This document shows positions 34,285 to 41,774 of a stretch of DNA of 48,558 nt, one piece after another. The notes beneath the pieces were generated by a model. That model saw only the letters and a list, made by a program, of their open reading frames with translations. It had not been told where the DNA came from and searched no databases. Made by a program: the position numbers and the translations under genes. Position 1 is the first letter of the stretch; each line of letters opens with the position of its first letter. The DNA is from Lachnospiraceae bacterium. GTDB lineage: Bacteria > Bacillota_A > Clostridia > Lachnospirales > Lachnospiraceae. The DNA lies in contig JAEEXJ010000009.1 of NCBI GenBank assembly GCA_016291475.1, positions 1 through 48,558 on the forward strand, given 5' to 3'.

Positions 34285-35121
34285 TTACATTCTGGTGAGA
34301 GATCCGCTAGCGCTGTAGGTTGAATCGAAATCATCCTCATTCCAGGACTCATAATACTCAAGAACGTCCTTATCGGAAGCGCTGATCTTGTAGGTGTACT
34401 GAATTCCGTCAGCAGTTACTGCCTGAACCATAACGTTACCCTCGGAATCAGCGGTCTGACACTCTACCTCATCGGAGTGATCTACTGCAAACTCTTCGTC
34501 CTTCAGATGTCCGTAATTAATAACATCACCGGCGAATTCAACATGCCATTCGGGAGCTACTTCACCGTCAGCATCGGGTACCATGGAGGCGGTTACCCAC
34601 ATTCCCTCAAGAGAAACGGAACCGGCAACTTCAACCTTGCCGTTCAGGTAGTCTCTTAAATGAGCTATCTCATCAATAGTCTCCTCCTGAGTGTCTTCAC
34701 CGGGAATAAAGGATGTAATGGTAGCATCACCGGAAACAGGATCTACATAGAATCTTGCTTCCTCTCCGGTATTAGCCTTAAAAAGAACAACGATCTCTTC
34801 ATCGCTGCTGGATTCAATATCAAAAGAAACCTCATTTTTACCGGACTGATCCATCTTCTCAATAGAAGGATCAATAGAGTAACAATAATTCTTAACTGCA
34901 GTAAGAGCCTGTTCTTCCGTAAGGTTTCCGGTGTTCTCACCATCAGAAACAGTTTCATCGATCACGGAATCATCTTCCGCAACAGGTTCGGTATCAACTG
35001 TAAGTTCCTCTACATCAAGAGCCATGCCTTCGGGAATGTCTGCGGTATTATTGGTTGCATTTCCGCATCCTGCGAGGCCGATGGCCAACATAAGTGACAA
35101 TGTTACGATTTGTTTTTTCAT
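34285..35121 (-). CDS. secreted lipoprotein, PepSY-like (paralogue 1)
   Basis: 278 residues from the ATG at 35121 (AGGAG upstream). Signal peptide with lipobox LAGC (C at about 19), acidic linker to about 65, then two beta-rich repeats resembling PepSY-type units: LTEEQALTAVKNYCYSI...ARFYVDPVSGDATI and WHVEFAGDV.... It is close to the next gene (shared texts: IVVL, RFY, PEW, HSD, QYTY, LEYY). Lipid-anchored on the cell surface; role unknown. Its promoter carries the CTTAAAGAAA motif and its mRNA begins with a 10-pair hairpin. Confidence 0.8.
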   Translation of the reverse strand: MKKQIVTLSLMLAIGLAGCGNATNNTADIPEGMALDVEELTVDTEPVAEDDSVIDETVSDGENTGNLTEEQALTAVKNYCYSIDPSIEKMDQSGKNEVSFDIESSSDEEIVVLFKANTGEEARFYVDPVSGDATITSFIPGEDTQEETIDEIAHLRDYLNGKVEVAGSVSLEGMWVTASMVPDADGEVAPEWHVEFAGDVINYGHLKDEEFAVDHSDEVECQTADSEGNVMVQAVTADGIQYTYKISASDKDVLEYYESWNEDDFDSTYSASGSLTRM

Positions 35122-35196
35122 AGTGGTACTCCTTTTTAGTTCTTTTGCTTTAATGCTTCGAAGCAAATGGCAAGAAGCAATTCTTACCATGTAGGC

Positions 35197-35251
35197 ACTA
35201 TAACAGATAATCCCATTAAGTATCATTACGCTTTCTTTAAGTTTCTTTAAG
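35197..35251 (-). promoter_or_regulatory. shared-motif promoter (lipoprotein 1 copy)
   Basis: Minus strand: CTTAAAGAAA (35242-35251), CTTAAAGAAA (35232-35241), GCGTAATGATA (35221-35231), CTTAAT (35215-35220), GGGATTATCTG, -10 TATAGT (35197-35202). No good -35, so activator dependence is expected. The predicted start at about 35190 opens with ATGGTAAGAA...TTCTTGCCAT, a perfect 5' hairpin. Confidence 0.8.
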
Positions 35252-35298
35252 ATTACTTTATGTATATATAACAATATGGATGCTTCTTTTTTGTCACT

Positions 35299-35400
35299 TA
35301 AGTCAATAGGGACGGTTCTCTCTGACTCATTTTCTTAAGGCCATGACTTTATAGTCAAATTAATGAAAATGAGTCAGAGAGAACCGTCCCCATTGACTTA
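35299..35400. repeat. 102-bp GGGGACG-family element with about 37-base arms
   Basis: TAAGTCAATAGGGACGGTTC...ATTTTC pairs with GAAAAT...GAACCGTCCCCATTGACTTA (about 37 bases, two mismatches); the centre has a second hairpin TGACT/AGTCA. It sits alone between the two lipoprotein genes (35122-35434, the rest being promoter and leader). The best MITE-like example in the window. Confidence 0.88.
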
Positions 35401-35434
35401 GGGGTACGTCCCTACCATCATATGTTAGAAAAAT

Positions 35435-36280
35435 TTATCTGAAAAGAGAAGCACTTCCGCTGTAATTATCGGCGTACTCTTTTTCATCCCAGGTTCCGTA
35501 ATACTCAAGGATCGTTTCATCACTCTCAGCGGTACGATAGGTATACTGTACACCGCTTGCGGTCTCAGCCTGAACTATAAAACCGTGCTCAGAAATCCGC
35601 TCTAACGAACAGATCTTATCCGAATGATCCAATACGAATGTTTCACCATTGTCATATCCATACTCAATTGCATCTTCCGCAAAACGGACTTCCCACTCGG
35701 GACGGGAATTACCGCTTGCATCGGTCACAACAGATGCGGTGTACCAGGTGTAATTCATAAGAGAATCATCGGAATAAGCTGCGACCGCTCCTTGCACATC
35801 ATCCGTGTAGTCTTTTATATTAAACGCTTCTCCCGTTTCAGTCTCTTCATCGATGATACCGGGAACAAGCTCGGTTACTTTTGTTTCTCCGGTAGCACGG
35901 TCGATGTAAAATCTGGTCTGAGAAGCGGTATATGATCTGTAAAGAACTACGATCTGCTCAGGGGTACTTGATTCAACAATAAGATACTCTGTGTAATCAT
36001 CATTGCTTATAACTTCAGGCTGTGTCGAAGACATAAAGTTTATAACAGCATCAAGTGCCTCTTCGTCGGTTATAACATCAGGAGAATCCGATCCATCATC
36101 TTCTATAGCGGGAAGCGGATCTTCATAATCGGAATCAATATCCGCATCATCCTGTCCGTTTATGGGCTCAGCGGTTATCTCGGGAATCTCAACATTATTA
36201 TCTGAAACATTTGCATTTCCGCATGCAGTGATTCCAATAACCATTAAAAGTGACATAGAGATCAAAATATTTTTTTTCAT
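35435..36280 (-). CDS. secreted lipoprotein, PepSY-like (paralogue 2)
   Basis: 281 residues, start ATG at 36280 with AAGGAG upstream. Signal peptide ending at ITAC (Cys about 20), acidic stretch to about 65, then the same two-part beta region as paralogue 1 (DEEALDAVINFMSS...RFYIDRATGETKV; PEWEVRFAEDAIEYG...VLDHSDK; GVQYTYRTAESDETILEYYGTW). Identity looks moderate, about a third to a half, so the duplication is not recent. It has its own copy of the shared promoter and a structured 5' leader. Role unknown; envelope stress is inferred only from co-regulation with VanZ. Confidence 0.8.
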   Translation of the reverse strand: MKKNILISMSLLMVIGITACGNANVSDNNVEIPEITAEPINGQDDADIDSDYEDPLPAIEDDGSDSPDVITDEEALDAVINFMSSTQPEVISNDDYTEYLIVESSTPEQIVVLYRSYTASQTRFYIDRATGETKVTELVPGIIDEETETGEAFNIKDYTDDVQGAVAAYSDDSLMNYTWYTASVVTDASGNSRPEWEVRFAEDAIEYGYDNGETFVLDHSDKICSLERISEHGFIVQAETASGVQYTYRTAESDETILEYYGTWDEKEYADNYSGSASLFR

Positions 36281-36296
36281 AATTAACTCCTTACCG

Positions 36297-36415
36297 GATG
36301 CAAAAAGACCGCATCCTTAAAAAGCCTTTTGGTGATGACAGGGGTCTGACACCGAGACCGATAACCGGGTGCGCATCCCCGCAGCAACTGTGCCAGATGT
36401 AACCGTCTGTCATCT
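36297..36415 (-). promoter_or_regulatory. structured 5' leader of lipoprotein 2
   Basis: The predicted start is at 36415. The RNA opens with GATGACAG (36414-36407), which pairs with CTGTCATC (36341-36334), closing a multi-helix junction. Inside are GGTCT-CGGTGTC-AGACC, CCG-GTTAT-CGG and GGGG-ATGCGCA-CCC hairpins. A last hairpin GGATGC/GCATCC (36297-36317) sits just before the RBS. The opposite strand contains CCCCGCAGCAACTGTG, similar to a cobalamin riboswitch block, but with no gene in that direction. Confidence 0.5.
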
Positions 36416-36421
36416 GCAGAC

Positions 36422-36476
36422 ACTATAACAGATAATCACTTTAAGTATCATTACGCTTTCTTTAAGTTTCTTTAAG
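36422..36476 (-). promoter_or_regulatory. shared-motif promoter (lipoprotein 2 copy)
   Basis: Minus strand: two perfect CTTAAAGAAA (36467-36476, 36457-36466), GCGTAATGATA (36446-36456), CTTAAA (36440-36445), GTGATTATCTG, TATAGT (36422-36427). It matches the lipoprotein 1 copy at nearly every base of the block, although the genes' leaders differ. Confidence 0.82.
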
Positions 36477-36491
36477 ATTACATTATATCAG

Positions 36492-36521
36492 GTGACAAAA
36501 ATGAAACGTCCCCACTGTCAC
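36492..36521. repeat. short GTGACA-GGGGACG hairpin
   Basis: GTGACA / TGTCAC enclose a minus-strand GTGGGGACGTTTCAT. It abuts the TraX stop codon and may end that transcript. Shares its core with the element at 14958-15019. Confidence 0.6.
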
Positions 36522-36522
36522 T

Positions 36523-37311
36523 TTAAGGCATGATCATGAATCTTGCGATCATCAAGACCCACAAATGTACGGGATAGATCACGTAAAACATGTACTTGGT
36601 AACAGGTGTGTTTTTTCCTCTTTCTCCGTTATACAGGAGTATAAAAGGAATTACAGCAGCCATTGCCCACTGATCGTCAAAGCAAATATATGAATAAAAC
36701 GAATCAACGGAACCCGGATTATATGTGACTAATGCTTTTAACAGAAGCAGTAAAGCGAAAACAAGGATGCCGAGGCACATTGTTTTTTTCTTTTCACGGA
36801 AGAACCAGATAATAAATGACATTGGAAGCAGGAATGTTCCGCCTTCATTAAATAAACATAAGAATGCAAAGACAGCAATAAGAATAATGTTCCTAAAAAT
36901 ATTCTTACGATCTTTCAGATTCTCAAGACACCAAACGATTGCAAATATAAATGCAAGTGTCAGGAAAATATCATGGCCCTGTATCAAAGATCGAAAGCCG
37001 ATCTCATCCGTATGTCCCTTTGCATTAAGGAACAGATAATTTATAGTTACGTTACCGGCCATCATGATAACCCCGGCAGTAAATAATCTGGTCAGGTATT
37101 TCACGCGGCTTCTTGTGTGATAAAAGCCTTCGATCATCAGATATAAAAAGAGGGGTGAAACAAATCTGGTGATCATACCGATAAACTCAGGCCACTTTGG
37201 CCATCCGAGATATGTATGGGTAGCATAACCCAGATATGTATTCACATGATCAAGTAACATGAATATCAAAGCAATTATTTTTAATTTATATGCGTCAAGT
37301 CCTTTCTTCAT
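36523..37311 (-). CDS. TraX-family membrane protein
   Basis: 262 residues from the ATG at 37311 (MKKGLDAYKLK), with GGAGG 5 bases upstream. About eight hydrophobic segments; LIFMLLDHVNTY (about 12), GMITRFVSPLFLYLMIEGFYHT and TKYMFYVIYPVHLWVL match the TraX acyltransferase-like family (the F-plasmid member acetylates pilin). Chromosomal members in Firmicutes probably acylate envelope components. It sits beside pilT, but nothing else links them. The shared envelope-regulon promoter is upstream. Confidence 0.85.
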   Translation of the reverse strand: MKKGLDAYKLKIIALIFMLLDHVNTYLGYATHTYLGWPKWPEFIGMITRFVSPLFLYLMIEGFYHTRSRVKYLTRLFTAGVIMMAGNVTINYLFLNAKGHTDEIGFRSLIQGHDIFLTLAFIFAIVWCLENLKDRKNIFRNIILIAVFAFLCLFNEGGTFLLPMSFIIWFFREKKKTMCLGILVFALLLLLKALVTYNPGSVDSFYSYICFDDQWAMAAVIPFILLYNGERGKNTPVTKYMFYVIYPVHLWVLMIARFMIMP

Positions 37312-37366
37312 ACAGTCCTCCATACAAAAGTAAAGCTCCGGTGGGGGCGTTGGCCGTTCCCATCGG

Positions 37367-37416
37367 AGCATAACATACAATCGCTTTAAGGACTTTTATA
37401 CTTTCTTTAAATTTAG
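37367..37416 (-). promoter_or_regulatory. shared-motif promoter (TraX copy)
   Basis: Minus strand: CTAAA, TTTAAAGAAA (37402-37411), GTATAAAAGTC (37391-37401), CTTAAA (37385-37390), GCGATTGTATG, TATGCT (37367-37372). It keeps the spacing of the other three with weaker letters. The transcript would begin within a GCTCCG...CGGAGC hairpin (37335-37369). Confidence 0.65.
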
Positions 37417-37421
37417 ATTAA

Positions 37422-38468
37422 TTAACACATCTTCTCAAGTGCTGTAGGATCGTTGGATACCCACAGAGCATCTTCTCTGGAGATTCTTCCGCGTCCCACA
37501 AGGGATGCAAGGTCATCGTTAAGCAGGTGCATTCCGAGGCTTCTTCCTGCCTGGATAAGTGAAGGGATCTGAATCGTCTTCTTATCGCGAATAAGGTTTG
37601 CTATAGCGGGAGTTCCGAGCATGATCTCCGTTGCACAGCATCTTCCGTCCATATCTGCGGTAGGAATAAGGGTCTGTGTGATAACGCCTCTGATAACGTT
37701 TGCGAACTGGGTTCTGATCTGATCCTGTCCGTCAAGAGGAGTAGCGTCGATAATACGCTCTACGGTCTGTGCGGCACTGGTGGTATGCAGAGTCGAAAGA
37801 ACCAGGTGTCCTGTCTCAGCTGCGGTGATAGCTGCGGAAATGGTCTCGAAGTCACGCATCTCTCCTACGAGGATGATATCGGGGTCTTCACGCATTGCGG
37901 AACGAAGAGCGGTAGCAAAGCTTGTTACATCTCTTCCGACTTCTCTCTGATGGATCATAGCCTTGTTGTGAGGATATACATACTCGATAGGATCCTCGAT
38001 CGTAAGGATATGTCTGGAAGTCTTCTTATTGATATATTCAACCATCGAAGCGAGGGTTGTGGATTTACCGGAACCGGTGGGGCCTGTTACAAGAACCAGT
38101 CCTCTGGGCATCTCTGCAAGTTCTCTGCAGACATCAGGGAGTCCGAGTTCCTCAAAAGAAGGAACAAACTGGTTCAGAATACGGATACTGCAGGCAAGAT
38201 TGTTTCTCTGATGATAAACATTTGCTCTGATTCTGGTACCGTCCCAAAGCATTACACCTACGTCAAGGTCGCTTCCGCCGGATACCTTCTCAACCTGCTC
38301 CTGATTAAGTATGGAGAAGATCATGTTTCTGGATTCTTCGGCAGAAGGTGCGGGCTCGAGGATCTCAAGTTCGCCGTATCTTCTGATAGCTACGTTGGTA
38401 CCTACTGTGATATGAATATCAGAGCAGTCCATTTTCTTGGCGTATTCAACCAGTTCTTTAAAATCCAT
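37422..38468 (-). CDS. pilT: type IV pilus retraction ATPase PilT
   Basis: 348 residues, standard PilT length. N-terminal PAS-like region (VEYAKKMDCSDIHIT), Walker A GPTGSGKST, Asp box, Walker B PDIILVGEMRD, His box (TGHLVLSTLHTT) and the PilT-type AIRNLIREKK-like segment (IANLIRDKKTIQI). It powers pilus disassembly and twitching or DNA uptake. No other pilus genes (pilin, PilB, PilC) are in the window, so it is a detached member of a system coded elsewhere. RBS GGGGAGGAG; own promoter at 38518-38546. Confidence 0.93.
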   Translation of the reverse strand: MDFKELVEYAKKMDCSDIHITVGTNVAIRRYGELEILEPAPSAEESRNMIFSILNQEQVEKVSGGSDLDVGVMLWDGTRIRANVYHQRNNLACSIRILNQFVPSFEELGLPDVCRELAEMPRGLVLVTGPTGSGKSTTLASMVEYINKKTSRHILTIEDPIEYVYPHNKAMIHQREVGRDVTSFATALRSAMREDPDIILVGEMRDFETISAAITAAETGHLVLSTLHTTSAAQTVERIIDATPLDGQDQIRTQFANVIRGVITQTLIPTADMDGRCCATEIMLGTPAIANLIRDKKTIQIPSLIQAGRSLGMHLLNDDLASLVGRGRISREDALWVSNDPTALEKMC

Positions 38469-38517
38469 TACTTAACTCCTCCCCTGTGAGAAATAGAATA
38501 AAAAAATACCAAAACCT

Positions 38518-38546
38518 ATTATAACAGAACCTATCCTTTTGTACCA
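38518..38546 (-). promoter_or_regulatory. promoter of pilT
   Basis: Minus strand: TGGTAC (38541-38546), 17-base spacer, TATAAT (38518-38523), about 45 bases before the pilT start. The -10 is consensus, the -35 weak. Confidence 0.55.
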
Positions 38547-38575
38547 TTAGAATTTTAATAAATTTTTAATAATTG

Positions 38576-41500
38576 TTAAGTAAACTTTTCGCTGTACTCA
38601 GCCATAAATCCTGTCACCGAATCCGGGTCAATTTTCCCAATGGCAGTTATAAGCTCTCCCATGATCTCTTCGGCGCCTTCGGGGTAGGAATAGCTTTCCA
38701 GTTCACGTCTGCATTCCTCCATGGCATCCATATCCAGATCATCACAGGCTTCGGCCAGTTTTTCGAAGATCTCCTTTGTCTTTTCGGCAGTTATCGGTGT
38801 TTTATCCTCATTCCTCATGCCGTTCCCCGTAAAATATTTAGTCAGGGATGTAAGAAGTTCCTCAAACATCGCCATGGTCTCATCATGGTATTTGGCGATC
38901 TCTTTTTCATCGGATGCCTTACCGGCCTTTTCAAGCCTCTCGGCATAATCCCCAAGCTCCGTTGCGCCTATCTGCCTGGAGGTACTCTTAAGAGAATGGG
39001 TTTTGATGGCGTAGGTGTCGAAATCCTTCTCCTCAAGAGCATGCTTTATGACTTCAAGAGTATCGGGCCCGTTTCTGTAATAATCCTCCACCACCTTCTT
39101 AAAAAGAGCTACAGTTCCCAGTCCTTTTATAGCCTTTTCACAATCCAGACAGTCATAGAGCTCTTCTTCTCTTACATTTTCCTCAGCGCCTTCGTCTGTC
39201 TTGGCTTCTTCCTCTTTTTCCTCATGGACCAGATAGTTGGGAAGCCACTTTATCATCTTCATGTTCAGGTCTCTTATGTCGATGGGCTTGGCGATCATAT
39301 CAACCATTCCGGCTTTCAAAAACTGCTGCTTGCTGCCTTCCAAAACATTGGCGGTAAGAGCGATTATGGGCGTAAAGTCAGCTTCGGGTATAGTCCTTCT
39401 GATCTCCGCGGAAGCTTCGACACCATCCATCTCGGGCATCATATGGTCCATAAGTATCAGATCGTACTGATTCTCACGCACCTTATCTATGGCCTCTCTT
39501 CCAGACTGTGCGACCTCGCACTTTACCTTCAAAGGCTCCAAAAGCCCCACGGCGATGGAAAGGTTGATAGTATTGTCATCGACTATGAGAACCTTGGCAT
39601 CGGGTGCGGTGAATTTGACATACTTAGCCTCCCGTCCGTTAAAATGAAGGTCTTCTATGGTCTTACCGTTAAGAGCAAGCACCATGGAAAGGGTGGTCAA
39701 AGGCTTTTTCATAACGCTGAGATTGGGCTTGTCGGGTTTGAATGCGGAATCATAAGATTCCAAAATAATACCGTGAACATCCGGATGCTCATCCAAAAAC
39801 TTTTTGAGCTCATCATTGTAATATTCTTTGATAAATAGAAGGAACTCCTCCTTACCCGTGGGCTCATAGGATCTAAGCGATGAGATCACCTTTCCTTCCA
39901 TACCGAGGGACTTCATCTCAACAGCAAATTCATCCGTCATTGCCATATTTTCATTCAGACAATATGCAAATTTCCGGTCTGCATCATCAACCAAAAGATC
40001 CCTTGCGCCGTTAACAACTTTCTGATGAAGCTTAAACCAGAAATCCGAGCCCTTACCGTATTCGCTGGAAACGCCTATACTTCCGCCCATTGCCTCAACA
40101 TATTTCTTGGAAATCGCAAGTCCCAGACCCGTTCCTTCCACAGTGCGGTTTCTTTTGGTATCAACCTGCTGAAAAGAAACAAAGAGCTTATCAAGATCTT
40201 CCTTCCTAATGCCGCGTCCCGTATCCCTGATGTGGAATTCCAGTTCTATCATTTCATCATCAAGTTCATGGCAGGTCAGTTCTATTTTGACCATTCCGTA
40301 TTCCGTAAACTTGATGGCATTGTTGGCAAGATTGATGAGAACCTGTCTGATCCTCATGCAGTCTCCGTAAAGCGCATGGGGAAGCATGGTATCAACAGTG
40401 AAAAAGAATTCGATGTTCTTGTCCCCGATCCTTGTCTGGAGAATATGCGAGATATCATTAACCTCGGATAAGGGTTCGTATTTTTCGGGAATTATCTCCA
40501 CCTTTCCCGAATCGATCTTGGAAAGGTCCAGAACATCATTGATGATATTAAGAAGATTTCTTCCGGAAGAATTGATCTGTTTAAGGCAGTCCCTGACATT
40601 GGAAGGAATCTCTTTTTCACGGAGTGCGATCTCCGCAAGACCGATGACTGCATTCATGGGCGTTCTCAGCTCATGGCTCATATTGGCGAGAAAGTCTGCC
40701 TTCATTCTGGCGGTTCTTTCAAGTTCAGAGTTTACCTCCTCCATTAATTTCAGTCTGCCTATGGACTCGGTACAGTCATGGAAAATAAACGCAGTTCCGG
40801 CATGGCTGTCTCCCTGGCCTATCACAGTCTTTTTAAGAGTGTAATAATATTTTTGATCACCGTTCACATAAGGGATTACTTCTATATTTTCAATGGTCTC
40901 CGATGTGGAAGCCCATTCTTCAATGGCCTCCATCCTTTCAATATTCTTAAGACTCATTGCCGTAACAACACTTTTGATCCTGTCATTGAGGAATATAAGA
41001 TCGTTGAATTTATTGTAGATGGCAAGACCGTCCGTCATCTGATTGGCAAAATCCCTCATGACGGTATCACGCAGCTTGAAATCGGAATAAAGGAATACGT
41101 AATAGAAAGTCATGTAGCAAATGATGTTCATGACTACGGTTTGAAGCCAGACAGGCCATCCGAAAGTAAATGACATAAGAATAAAACCGAACATAATGCC
41201 CTGCATTATCATGAGCACATAATACTTTGGTCTGAAAACCTTCGGAACATGCATGACAATATAGATCATTGCGATCAGGATGATAACCGCATTCATATAG
41301 CAGCAATCCCTGTAAAGACGTGCTATGAGCCAGAACCTGGAATCCCAGTTTATGTCCAGCACCCAGTAAACGGTTCCGAATACTTCTTTTGTAGAGATAA
41401 CCGAAAAAGCATCCGTATAAAAATTGGGAACGGTAAAAGCCGACTGAATGATACAGATCATGGCTTCGGGAATAAAAAGAGAAAGATAGATCTTCTTGGA

Positions 41501-41749
41501 ATGAGTCAGAAGTATGGTAAGCAAAGCACCGAAAAACAGCCATCCATAGACAATATAGTACCAGACAAGGAAAGGCCTGGCCTGCTCGGATGTATCGCTT
41601 AACAAAGTCATGATGCACATGGCATCACAAATGACCAGTACACAGGATGTGATGATAAATCCCGCATTCTTATGTTTTTGCCGCAAACTCACTGTCACGG
41701 AAAAAAGAACAATAAGAACAAATACTGCGAAAGCGATACATAAACCCAT
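38576..41749 (-). CDS. 7TM hybrid sensor histidine kinase with receiver and Hpt domains
   Basis: 1057 residues. N-terminal seven-helix membrane region (about 3-225) of the histidine-kinase 7TM type; PAS-like domain about 230-335; HisKA H359 (SHELRTP); HATPase N477, D509/T510 and GTGLGLAIS; a degenerate receiver-like stretch about 590-705; intact receiver with D724/D725, phospho-acceptor D768 and K821; Hpt with H918 (THSLKSTS). All relay residues are present, so signals can pass out through Hpt. There is no output regulator next to it. It lies 25 bases behind the LRR gene and likely shares its transcript. The ligand is unknown. Confidence 0.93.
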   Translation of the reverse strand: MGLCIAFAVFVLIVLFSVTVSLRQKHKNAGFIITSCVLVICDAMCIMTLLSDTSEQARPFLVWYYIVYGWLFFGALLTILLTHSKKIYLSLFIPEAMICIIQSAFTVPNFYTDAFSVISTKEVFGTVYWVLDINWDSRFWLIARLYRDCCYMNAVIILIAMIYIVMHVPKVFRPKYYVLMIMQGIMFGFILMSFTFGWPVWLQTVVMNIICYMTFYYVFLYSDFKLRDTVMRDFANQMTDGLAIYNKFNDLIFLNDRIKSVVTAMSLKNIERMEAIEEWASTSETIENIEVIPYVNGDQKYYYTLKKTVIGQGDSHAGTAFIFHDCTESIGRLKLMEEVNSELERTARMKADFLANMSHELRTPMNAVIGLAEIALREKEIPSNVRDCLKQINSSGRNLLNIINDVLDLSKIDSGKVEIIPEKYEPLSEVNDISHILQTRIGDKNIEFFFTVDTMLPHALYGDCMRIRQVLINLANNAIKFTEYGMVKIELTCHELDDEMIELEFHIRDTGRGIRKEDLDKLFVSFQQVDTKRNRTVEGTGLGLAISKKYVEAMGGSIGVSSEYGKGSDFWFKLHQKVVNGARDLLVDDADRKFAYCLNENMAMTDEFAVEMKSLGMEGKVISSLRSYEPTGKEEFLLFIKEYYNDELKKFLDEHPDVHGIILESYDSAFKPDKPNLSVMKKPLTTLSMVLALNGKTIEDLHFNGREAKYVKFTAPDAKVLIVDDNTINLSIAVGLLEPLKVKCEVAQSGREAIDKVRENQYDLILMDHMMPEMDGVEASAEIRRTIPEADFTPIIALTANVLEGSKQQFLKAGMVDMIAKPIDIRDLNMKMIKWLPNYLVHEEKEEEAKTDEGAEENVREEELYDCLDCEKAIKGLGTVALFKKVVEDYYRNGPDTLEVIKHALEEKDFDTYAIKTHSLKSTSRQIGATELGDYAERLEKAGKASDEKEIAKYHDETMAMFEELLTSLTKYFTGNGMRNEDKTPITAEKTKEIFEKLAEACDDLDMDAMEECRRELESYSYPEGAEEIMGELITAIGKIDPDSVTGFMAEYSEKFT

Positions 41750-41774
41750 CCGTGCCCTCCTCGTATCCCCGGTC

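Noticed and set aside
36331..36410. cobalamin riboswitch on the plus strand
   Set aside because: Only the CCCCGCAGCAACTGTG block resembles it; the B12 box and the rest of the core are missing, and no plus-strand gene follows.
36523..38468. conjugation or pilus module from TraX plus PilT
   Set aside because: The two genes have separate promoters and no relaxase, pilin or coupling protein is present.
38573..39838. 421-codon plus-strand frame
   Set aside because: Entirely antisense to the hybrid kinase, whose domains and catalytic residues are intact; the plus frame has no recognisable domain or RBS.
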